Assembly: GCA_048498395.1 (NCBI GenBank)
Contig: JBEHYB010000078.1
Coordinates: forward strand, 1 to 11,180
Length of the DNA: 11,180 nt
Origin: Micavibrio_B sp048498395
GTDB taxonomy: Bacteria > Pseudomonadota > Alphaproteobacteria > Micavibrionales > Micavibrionaceae
Reading direction: 5' to 3'
A program made the translations under genes and the position numbers. The notes under the pieces are model-generated. The model made no database searches. It worked only from the letters and a program-made list of their open reading frames with translations, and was not told the DNA's origin. Below are positions 5,363-11,180 of this stretch, piece after piece (the stretch's first letter is position 1; each line of letters opens with the position of its first letter).

Positions 5363-5443
5363 ACCACGGAGGCACAGAGGACACAGAGAAAAACTATTAA
5401 ATACAACTCTGTGACCTCCTCTACCCCTCTGTGTCTCTGTGGT
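5363..5443. repeat. Large imperfect inverted repeat between leuD and leuB
   Basis: ACCACGGAGGCACAGAGG (5363-5380) pairs with CCTCTGTGTCTCTGTGGT (5426-5443) at 16 of 18 positions, and both mismatches become G-U pairs in RNA. Inside, CACAGAG (5382-5388) pairs with CTCTGTG (5407-5413) around an 18-base AT-rich loop, with a 12-base bulge on the right arm. The motif resembles a repeat I know from many bacteria, often flanking small GxxExxY-family genes, but no gene is present here. In the mRNA it would form a strong stem eleven bases before the leuB ribosome binding site. Confidence 0.8.
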
Positions 5444-5464
5444 AAAAAATTAAAAAGGAATTAT

Positions 5465-6547
5465 ATGAACAAACACATTATCCTTCTCGCCGGTGACGGC
5501 ATCGGCCCCGAAGTCATGGGCGAAGTGAAGAAACTGATCGACTGGATCAACGCCGCTACAGCCAATAAAATCACTTATGAAGAACGTCTTGTCGGCGGTG
5601 CCGGTATTGATAAAGACGGCGTGCCGATGAGTGACGAAACCGTCGAGGCCTGCCGCAAGGCCGATGCGGTACTGTTAGGCGCGGTCGGCGGGCCGAAATG
5701 GGACAAGGTCGATTACAATATACGCCCCGAAGCGGGATTACTCAAAATCCGCAAGGATCTCGGGCTGTTCGCCAACCTGCGCCCGGCGATCGTTTTCGAC
5801 GCGCTCGCCGATGCTTCGACGCTCAAGCGTGAGATTGTCGCAGGTCTTGATATCCTGATCGTGCGCGAGCTCACCGGCGGCGTTTATTTCGGAACGCCGC
5901 GCGGCATTTTCGATCTGCCGAACGGCGAACGTCAGGGCATCAATACGCAAGTCTATACGACAAGCGAGATCCACCGCGTCGGACGCGTTGCATTCGAAGC
6001 CGCGCGCAAGCGGAACAACAAGGTCTGCTCCTGTGAAAAAGCCAATGTCATGGAATCCGGCAAGCTCTGGCGCGAGGAAATGACAAAGCTGCACGCCGCC
6101 GAATATGCCGATGTCGAACTGACACATATGTATGCCGATAACTGCGCCATGCAGCTGCTCAAGAATCCAAAGCAATTCGACGTGATCGTTACCGACAATC
6201 TCTTCGGCGATATCCTTTCGGACGAGGCGGCCATGCTGACCGGCTCGCTCGGGATGCTCCCCTCCGCCTCGCTGGGCAAGACGGGCTCGACGGCGCTCTA
6301 TGAGCCGGTTCACGGCTCGGCCCCAGACATTGCGGGCCAGAACAAGGCCAACCCGCTGGCGACCATCCTGAGCTTCGCCATGGCCCTGCGCTATTCGCTC
6401 GAAATGGCTGATATTGCTGATAAAATCGAGGTTGCGGTCAAATCTGTACTTGCATCGAACATCAGAACGGGCGATATCATGTCGCAAGGCAGCAAACTGG
6501 TCTCGACGACCGAAATGGGTGCCGCCGTTCTTAACCATTTAAAGTAA
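5465..6547 (+). CDS. leuB: 3-isopropylmalate dehydrogenase
   Basis: LeuB oxidises and decarboxylates 3-isopropylmalate with NAD+ to give 2-oxoisocaproate, the leucine precursor. The 360-residue length is standard. Visible are LLAGDGIGPEV (7-17), the substrate-binding arginines R96, R106 and R134, Y141 in GGVYFG, K192 in CEKANVM, and the metal-binding block DNLFGDILSDEAAMLTGSLG (244-263) with D249 and D253. The NAD-contacting LYEPVHGSAPDIAG spans 278-291. I chose the ATG at 5465 because AAGGAA lies at 5455-5460; the longer reading from 5411 would translate the inverted repeat. ppa follows after nine bases. Confidence 0.97.
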   Translation: MNKHIILLAGDGIGPEVMGEVKKLIDWINAATANKITYEERLVGGAGIDKDGVPMSDETVEACRKADAVLLGAVGGPKWDKVDYNIRPEAGLLKIRKDLGLFANLRPAIVFDALADASTLKREIVAGLDILIVRELTGGVYFGTPRGIFDLPNGERQGINTQVYTTSEIHRVGRVAFEAARKRNNKVCSCEKANVMESGKLWREEMTKLHAAEYADVELTHMYADNCAMQLLKNPKQFDVIVTDNLFGDILSDEAAMLTGSLGMLPSASLGKTGSTALYEPVHGSAPDIAGQNKANPLATILSFAMALRYSLEMADIADKIEVAVKSVLASNIRTGDIMSQGSKLVSTTEMGAAVLNHLK

Positions 6548-6556
6548 AAGAAGACA

Positions 6557-7093
6557 ATGAATATATCTAAAATCAGCATCGGCGAGAACCCGCCGGAAGA
6601 CGTGAACGTCATCATCGAAAACCCGATGGGCGGCGAACCTATCAAGTACGAACTCGACAAGGATTCAGGCGCGATGTTCGTCGACCGTTTCCTGCATACA
6701 GCCATGTACTATCCGGGCAATTACGGCTTTATCCCGCACACATTGTCCGGCGATGGCGACCCGGTCGACGTTCTGGTCATCGGCCGTACGCCGGTTATGC
6801 CGGGCGCTATTCTTCGCGCCCGCCCGATCGGCGTTTTGCTGATGGAAGACGATAAAGGCCAGGATGAGAAAGTCATCGCCGTGCCGCATCACAAGCTCTA
6901 CCCTTATCATGATAACGTCGAAGATATCGAACAGCTGCGCCCGGTCCTTAAAGACAAGGTCGCGCATTTCTTCGCGCATTACAAAGATCTCGAACACGGC
7001 AAATGGTCGAAAGTCCTTGGCTGGGGTAACGCCGAACAAGCCGGCAAGATGATCATGGAAGGCATCGAGCGCGCGAAAAAAGCGGGCAAATAA
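6557..7093 (+). CDS. ppa: Inorganic pyrophosphatase (family I, soluble)
   Basis: This enzyme hydrolyses pyrophosphate to phosphate with Mg2+, driving biosynthetic reactions forward. The 178-residue product is typical of bacterial hexameric family I enzymes. Landmarks are IKYELDKDSG (29-38), YYPGNYGFIPHT (51-62) and the signature DGDPVDVLV (66-74) with metal-binding D66, D68 and D71. VIAVPHHKLYPYHDNVEDI and the C-terminal FFAHYKDLEHGKW complete the fold. It starts nine bases after leuB with only a weak purine-rich ribosome binding site (AAAAGAAGA), which suggests coupling to leuB translation. A terminator follows closely. Confidence 0.97.
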   Translation: MNISKISIGENPPEDVNVIIENPMGGEPIKYELDKDSGAMFVDRFLHTAMYYPGNYGFIPHTLSGDGDPVDVLVIGRTPVMPGAILRARPIGVLLMEDDKGQDEKVIAVPHHKLYPYHDNVEDIEQLRPVLKDKVAHFFAHYKDLEHGKWSKVLGWGNAEQAGKMIMEGIERAKKAGK

Positions 7094-7116
7094 AGAACAG
7101 AAAATTCCAAAGACAA

Positions 7117-7144
7117 AAAAATCCCCGCCAAGGCGGGGATTTTT
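7117..7144. terminator. Bidirectional rho-independent terminator of ppa and the pilin gene
   Basis: AAAAATCCCCGCC (7117-7129) and GGCGGGGATTTTT (7132-7144) form a perfect 13-bp inverted repeat with a two-base spacer, GC-rich inside and ending in T5 on either strand. It sits between the convergent ppa (ending 7093) and pilin gene (ending 7165) and can stop both. Confidence 0.9.
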
Positions 7145-7164
7145 AATTTCGTTATGAGATCAGC

Positions 7165-7950
7165 CTATTGCTGGATGCGGACATAAATACCGCATGAAGA
7201 AGCCTCATTAGCTGTTGTATAGAGGTTGTCCGTGGCAGAATCTGTAGCGCCACCAGAACAGCCTGAAGTTCCTGTTGTACCCATAGCAAGGACAGAACCA
7301 GTATTTGGCAAGCCGTCATCAAGCTTCGCGTCAATACGTGATGCCTGACTTGGCGTAATAGATGTTGTTGCAGACGAAGCGGCAACAGAATCTGTTGTTC
7401 CAACACCATTGTGAATCAGCAGGTAGTGACCGGCTTTAGCTGTGCCAGATGTTGTTGGCGTCGCAAGGCCTGTAAGGCCGGAAGCATAACCAATGAAGAT
7501 CTGACCAGGGATTTCAGCAGACGGGTTGGTGGTTCCGCCAGATACCACCGTAGCCACTGGCGTGTTTTGAACACCACCAAGCAAGTCGGTGACAGCAAGC
7601 TGTGCCCAGGCGACAAGGTTCTCGGAAGCCGCGGCTTGAATTGCGCCAGGGCCGACACCGATTTGCGAGTTACCGTTACCGGCAGTCGCGCATCTCAGCG
7701 CACAGCCAGGAAGGCGTGTGCCCGGAGCGAGAATATCGCCCGGCAGACCTGAGTATGAATCGCGGAAAGTATTGAGAGCTGCGTCGATAGCTTTTGTTTT
7801 TGAAACGGCAGAAGCCAGACGCGCGTTAGCGATCAGTTCCTGACCTTTCAGAATACCACCGATCAGAAGACCGATAATGATCATGACGATCGCAAGTTCG
7901 ACGAGGGTAAAACCCTTCTCACCCGATCTCGAGTTAATTGTTGTAGTCAT
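7165..7950 (-). CDS. Type IV prepilin-like protein (pilin or pseudopilin)
   Basis: The 261-residue product begins with a short leader and the class III signal EKGFTLVELAIVMIIIGLL. Prepilin peptidase would cut between G13 and F14, and the conserved Glu lies at +5 (E18). The hydrophobic helix (14-34) continues into KGQELIANARLASAVSKTKA, the usual amphipathic spine. The C-terminal globular part is rich in Gly, Ser, Thr and Ala, with four cysteines (C83, C87, C231, C253) able to form two disulfides and an IDAKLDDGLPNTGSV motif (206-220) that recurs in this pilin class. An ideal AGGAGG (complement of 7958-7963) seven bases upstream suggests high expression, as for a major pilin. With the neighbouring secretin it implies a type IV pilus or type II secretion-like fibre. 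Confidence 0.9.
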   Translation of the reverse strand: MTTTINSRSGEKGFTLVELAIVMIIIGLLIGGILKGQELIANARLASAVSKTKAIDAALNTFRDSYSGLPGDILAPGTRLPGCALRCATAGNGNSQIGVGPGAIQAAASENLVAWAQLAVTDLLGGVQNTPVATVVSGGTTNPSAEIPGQIFIGYASGLTGLATPTTSGTAKAGHYLLIHNGVGTTDSVAASSATTSITPSQASRIDAKLDDGLPNTGSVLAMGTTGTSGCSGGATDSATDNLYTTANEASSCGIYVRIQQ

Positions 7951-7992
7951 TTAAATTCCTCCTAAAAATTTTCCCGAAAGATGGGTGGTGAT

Positions 7993-7998
7993 AGTATA
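7993..7998 (-). promoter_or_regulatory. Putative -10 box of the pilin promoter
   Basis: On the minus strand TATACT (complement of 7993-7998) matches the -10 consensus at five of six and lies 42 bases before the pilin start codon. The hexamer 17 bases upstream (ATAGCA) is a poor -35, so an activator may be needed. I find no convincing sigma-54 site. The gap 7951-8081 holds no other gene. Confidence 0.35.
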
Positions 7999-8081
7999 CA
8001 TGAAAAACGGACTATTGCTATCCGGGTCTTCTATAATGCCATGAAAAAACTTAACAAAATCCTAGTTTGATAAAATTGAAT

Positions 8082-8792
8082 CTATTTCTGGCAAACAGGG
8101 CTTTTGGCGGCATCCCCCGGTGTCAGGATAGACTGGCAAATCATTGTAATCGTGGACGTATATTCGGACGCGCTCATCTTTGCCCCGTCGCTTTTGAGGA
8201 TCTCAAGCGCCAGGAGGTAAGCCGCCTGGCGATCGCCCATATCGGCGCGCAGCATAGGCTCCATATTGCGGGTCCAGAGCGGCATGCCGGGCTTGTAGAT
8301 AGCTCCGAGCTCCCTTGCGAGTCGCAGGGCTTCATCCATATCGTTCATCCGGTGCCGGGCCAGATAGGCGGCCTGCGCGAGCCAGCGCCATTTCCCCTGC
8401 TCGGGCTTTTTGCCGACCATTTCGAGATATTTGATAACGGCGGGCAACTGGGCGGGATTTTGCGTTGCGGAAAAATAATAGGCCGCCAGATACGGCATGA
8501 AATTCGAGTGCGGGTCGAGCCCGTCCATCAGGAAAAACCATTTCCCGAGATAGTCGTAATTATAATTTTTCAGTGGCTGGGTTTCGCCGATATTCCCGAA
8601 ATTCTGCAAGGCCAGTCCCCAGACGCGGTAGGCGAAAACGCCGTCATCGAGAAACGCCAATTTAAGAGATCTCTCGGCAGGCGGCACCGGAATGTTCGGC
8701 CATTTCGCATAGATTTTACTGGAATGAAACCAGAAACCTATATTCAGCAGGGCCGCGAGAGACAGCAGCGGGATCAGCAGGCGCGCGCTCAT
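8082..8792 (-). CDS. Membrane-anchored helical-repeat protein of unknown function
   Basis: The 236-residue product has one N-terminal membrane segment (about 5-22, LLIPLLSLAALLNIGFWF) and then a soluble, probably periplasmic, domain rich in aromatic residues and alanine. Segments such as YLGKWFFLMDGLDPHS (81-96), MPYLAAYYFSAT (99-110), WLAQAAYLARHRMNDMDEAL (137-156) and QAAYLLALEILK (189-200) look like tetratricopeptide-type helix pairs, a resemblance and not a firm assignment. The C-terminal region has two cysteines. Its ATG abuts the permease stop codon with no gap, so the two are surely co-translated. I prefer this strand to the overlapping plus-strand frame because of the membrane segment, the repeat pattern and the operon fit. 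Confidence 0.75.
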   Translation of the reverse strand: MSARLLIPLLSLAALLNIGFWFHSSKIYAKWPNIPVPPAERSLKLAFLDDGVFAYRVWGLALQNFGNIGETQPLKNYNYDYLGKWFFLMDGLDPHSNFMPYLAAYYFSATQNPAQLPAVIKYLEMVGKKPEQGKWRWLAQAAYLARHRMNDMDEALRLARELGAIYKPGMPLWTRNMEPMLRADMGDRQAAYLLALEILKSDGAKMSASEYTSTITMICQSILTPGDAAKSPVCQK

Positions 8793-9560
8793 TTAAAACT
8801 GCCGCCGTGAGAGATCAACAAGGGTCGAGATCAAAATCAGGATCAGGAAAATCGCCGTCTGGACAATGATAAATACATAGTCTTGCAAACCTTTAGCCCC
8901 GTATACCAGCCACGAACTTTGCGTCATCAGGTCGAGCCGCGGGATCAGCGTCGACACCGCCTGAAACACGACCGACATAAATTTGAAGCCCCAGATATCG
9001 CCCGGCGGGATTTTGGCGATCAGCAGCAACTGGCCCATCAGGCGGCCAAGCACGTAAAATCCCATCGTCGCAAGCGTTGCCGCCACAGGACTTGAAAGCA
9101 CCATCGCAAAGAAAAGCGCGACATTGACCATCAGGAGATATTCGCAGACGACACCGCTCGACCAGTAGAAGACCCCCTGCAAATTACCGAGCTTCATCGC
9201 GACAAGCCCAAGGCCCGCGCCAAGAGCGACAGAGACGATCAGGGAAAGAAGCGAAAACCCCATCGCGTGCGATAAGATAAACGAGCTGCGGCTGACCGGG
9301 CGCGTCAGGAGATATTCAACATCCCGCGCCTCGAACGACCGGCGGATAAAGAAGACGACGAACAGGACCAGTCCGAGCAGGCCGAGCATGCGTAATCCGG
9401 CAGCCAGATAGATGACCGAGAATTGCCCCTGCTCGATGACCGATGCCGATGAGAGAAAGATGGAAATGAAACTGCCGACAACCATAATTGCCAACAGGGA
9501 CATAAAAAATCTGTCCCTGCGCGCAGCCGTCAAAACGTATTTAACAAGAGCAAAGCTCAT
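8793..9560 (-). CDS. ABC-2-type transporter permease
   Basis: The 255-residue protein has about six membrane helices (near 19-37, 50-72, 98-122, 137-160, 162-183 and 226-249). The cytoplasmic stretch FEARDVEYLLTRPVSRSSFILSHAMG (split here: FEARDVEYLLTRPVS, RSSFILSHAMG; 76-101) resembles the loop of ABC-2 permeases that contacts the ATPase. Such subunits pair with a separate ATP-binding protein, which is not visible in the window. It starts 12 bases after the secretin stop, with a weak ribosome binding site, and ends flush with the next gene, so it sits in the middle of a three-gene operon. Substrate is unknown. Confidence 0.82.
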   Translation of the reverse strand: MSFALVKYVLTAARRDRFFMSLLAIMVVGSFISIFLSSASVIEQGQFSVIYLAAGLRMLGLLGLVLFVVFFIRRSFEARDVEYLLTRPVSRSSFILSHAMGFSLLSLIVSVALGAGLGLVAMKLGNLQGVFYWSSGVVCEYLLMVNVALFFAMVLSSPVAATLATMGFYVLGRLMGQLLLIAKIPPGDIWGFKFMSVVFQAVSTLIPRLDLMTQSSWLVYGAKGLQDYVFIIVQTAIFLILILISTLVDLSRRQF

Positions 9561-9572
9561 CGCCCGCTCTTA

Positions 9573-11180
9573 TTACAGTTTGAATGGACGACGGTCCTGT
9601 GAGTAAACCCGGTAAAGGTCGCGATCGGCATCGCTGATCGTTTCTTCAGCCGAATTGACGATCGAAGCTTTCATCAGGATGACCAGTTCGCTCTTGTGAA
9701 CGCCGTCTTCCTGGCCGCGGAACAATGCGCCAAGGACAGGAATTTCACCTGCGACAGGGATGCCTTTTTGCGTGCTGTTCGATCTGTCTTCAAGCAATCC
9801 GCCCATGACGAGTGTCTGGCCCGATTTAATGTTCACAAGCGTATCGACTTCCTTGGTGCTGACGACCGGAATATCGGATGTGATGCCGTTCGCAGCCTGG
9901 CCGACGGAAGCCAGCGTCAGGGCAACGGCCGGATCGGTGACATAGCCGGTGATGCGGGAGATGGTCGGACGAACCTGCAGGCCGACAACACCGCGATCCA
10001 CATCAATGGATGGCAACACGTTGATCAAAACACCTTCCGGCACGTTCTTGATTTCAGAACTGACGGACAAAGTCGTGTCACCCGTCGTCGCGTTTTCCTG
10101 GCGGTCGGCGCTGATTTCAAAATAGACCTGGTTTTGCGCGACGTTCAGAACGGCGGACTGATTGTTCAGAACCGTCAGGCGCGGGCTGGCCAGCGCGTGA
10201 ATGGTGCCGAAACGCTGGATCGCGTTTACGAGCGGCTCGAGACCGTTATGGCCAGAGCTGAACACGAAATTCGCCAGTTCGGCATTCGCGCCAAGCGTAC
10301 CCCTTGGAACGGACAGGGACGCGCCGAGTGTATTGTCATTGGTCAGGACATCCCAGTTGATACCATAGGTAAATTCATCGTTCAGTTCGACTTCGAGAAC
10401 TTTCGCCTCGATCAGAACCTGCGCGGTCGCGGATTTGCGAACCAGGTCAAGATAGGCTTCGACCTGATCCTGGGCTTTTTGCGTCGCATAAACAGAAACG
10501 ATACCAGCCTGTTTGTTCAGGGAATAGCTCGGCTGGTATGTCGTACCGCTATCGCCATTCGCTGCAACAGTGCTGGTTGGCAATGAATTGACATTCAATT
10601 GAACCTGCTGAGGCGTTGCCGTCGTCGTGCCGGTCGCAGTCGCCGACGTACCCGCAGCGGCCGCCGCCGCCTTGGCATCAGCCGCTTCTCTCTCCGCCTT
10701 CATGGCGCTTGTCCCTGACGGATAGTTATTAGGGTTCGTCACCGGGACTTGCGGAATAACCTGAGCAGCGCTGATATTCGAAGTGATTTCAGTATGCTGC
10801 TCGCCTGTTGACGGCTGGATAATCGTAGAGGCCGCAGGCGCGTTAGCGGCCGGAGCCGTTGCTGGCGCGACCGGCGCAGGGGCTGTCGGCGGCAATGTCG
10901 TGTCGTTCAGCATTTTCTCATCAACTGGCGGAACCGGAGGCGGCGTTGTCGACATGCTGATTTCAGGATCATTCGCCGTAATCAGATAGTTAAGTTGTGA
11001 GTTCGCTTGCAGGATCTGCTTCACGTTATTATCCAGCTCCCCCCAGAAATCGATTTTGGATTCACTGCTGATACCAAAGCTGGAACCGGTCGTGGAACCG
11101 CCGCCGCCCGTGCCACTCTCGACCTTGGTCGAGGTGTCGATCGAGCTCTTGCTGGCACGTGTCAGGGCCAGATATTCAAC
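9573..11180 (-). CDS. PilQ/MshL-type secretin (partial, runs off the right edge)
   Basis: Secretins form the outer-membrane channel of type IV pili and type II/III secretion systems. At least 535 residues are encoded; the frame is open to the window edge, so the true start is outside. The visible part opens with VEYLALTRASKSS and SKIDFWGELDNNVKQIL, as in MshL-type N-domains. A long Ala/Pro/Thr-rich insertion (about 76-217 counted from the edge) follows, then NKQAGIVSVYATQKAQDQVE. The secretin domain includes AQVLIEAKVLEVEL (253-266), VPEGVLINVLPSI (380-392), TLVNIKSGQTLVMGGLLEDR, GIPVAGEIPVLGALF (473-487) and ELVILMKASIV (498-508). The GTG at 11022-11024 is internal. MshL-like is my best fit, but PilQ or GspD-like cannot be excluded. 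Confidence 0.92.
   Translation of the reverse strand, partial: VEYLALTRASKSSIDTSTKVESGTGGGGSTTGSSFGISSESKIDFWGELDNNVKQILQANSQLNYLITANDPEISMSTTPPPVPPVDEKMLNDTTLPPTAPAPVAPATAPAANAPAASTIIQPSTGEQHTEITSNISAAQVIPQVPVTNPNNYPSGTSAMKAEREAADAKAAAAAAGTSATATGTTTATPQQVQLNVNSLPTSTVAANGDSGTTYQPSYSLNKQAGIVSVYATQKAQDQVEAYLDLVRKSATAQVLIEAKVLEVELNDEFTYGINWDVLTNDNTLGASLSVPRGTLGANAELANFVFSSGHNGLEPLVNAIQRFGTIHALASPRLTVLNNQSAVLNVAQNQVYFEISADRQENATTGDTTLSVSSEIKNVPEGVLINVLPSIDVDRGVVGLQVRPTISRITGYVTDPAVALTLASVGQAANGITSDIPVVSTKEVDTLVNIKSGQTLVMGGLLEDRSNSTQKGIPVAGEIPVLGALFRGQEDGVHKSELVILMKASIVNSAEETISDADRDLYRVYSQDRRPFKL

Noticed and set aside
5411..5464. Longer leuB reading starting in the inverted repeat
   Set aside because: The added residues come from the repeat and do not match the LeuB N-terminus; the ATG at 5465 has a proper ribosome binding site.
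5738..6538. Minus-strand open frame of 266 codons across leuB
   Set aside because: It is a shadow of leuB with Arg/His/Gly-rich composition and no domain.
8001..8081. Sigma-54 promoter for the pilin (TGGCAT on the minus strand near 8038)
   Set aside because: The TGGCA is not followed at the right distance by a TTGC-type -12 element.
8067..8810. Plus-strand open frame of 247 codons
   Set aside because: It is antisense to the helical-repeat gene, isolated from any plus-strand operon, and shows Arg/Gln/His-rich shadow composition.
9696..10586. Plus-strand open frame of 296 codons
   Set aside because: It lies wholly antisense to the secretin domain and is Arg/Asp/Asn-rich with no recognisable motif.
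11022..11024. GTG as the secretin start
   Set aside because: The frame stays open to the window edge and the upstream residues (DFWGEL region) match secretin N-domains, so this codon is internal.

Overview
The window looks like chromosomal DNA from an alphaproteobacterium of moderate GC content. The main evidence is gene order: rpsP-rimM-trmD-rplS followed by leuC-leuD-leuB is a typical alphaproteobacterial arrangement. The alanine/lysine-rich tails on S16 and L19 and the style of the pilin and secretin genes fit the same group. I cannot name a genus; a Micavibrio-like or Rhodospirillales-like lineage is only a guess.

Region 1 (1-2484, + strand) is a ribosome and tRNA-modification operon. 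It holds the 3' end of rpsP, a small DUF559 nuclease-fold gene framed by inverted hairpin repeats, rimM, trmD (4-bp overlap with rimM), and rplS, which has a good promoter of its own and a strong terminator. The visible end of rpsP cannot be read in one open frame.

Region 2 (2483-3334) holds two small minus-strand genes. One is a 90-residue protein of unknown function whose stop abuts the rplS terminator. The other is a 118-residue probable lipoprotein transcribed divergently from leuC. A perfect 20-bp palindrome overlaps the lipoprotein stop codon.

Region 3 (3335-7144, + strand) is leuC-leuD-leuB-ppa: both isopropylmalate isomerase subunits, isopropylmalate dehydrogenase, and soluble inorganic pyrophosphatase. 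A dispersed-type inverted repeat sits between leuD and leuB. The operon ends in a terminator that also serves the convergent pilin gene.

Region 4 (7165-11180, - strand) is a cell-envelope region. In transcription order it holds a PilQ/MshL-type secretin (cut by the right edge), a six-helix ABC-2-type permease, a membrane-anchored helical-repeat protein whose start abuts the permease stop, and, after a 131-bp gap, a prepilin with its own near-perfect ribosome binding site. The secretin and pilin point to a type IV pilus or type II secretion-like machine. The role of the permease and its partner there is unknown, and no ATPase gene is visible.

I see no rRNA, tRNA, CRISPR array or transposase gene. 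No gene-free stretch exceeds 300 bases. The most interesting items are the repeat-framed DUF559 unit inside a ribosomal operon, the solo repeat in the leucine operon, the broken reading frame of rpsP, and the secretin-permease-helical protein operon.
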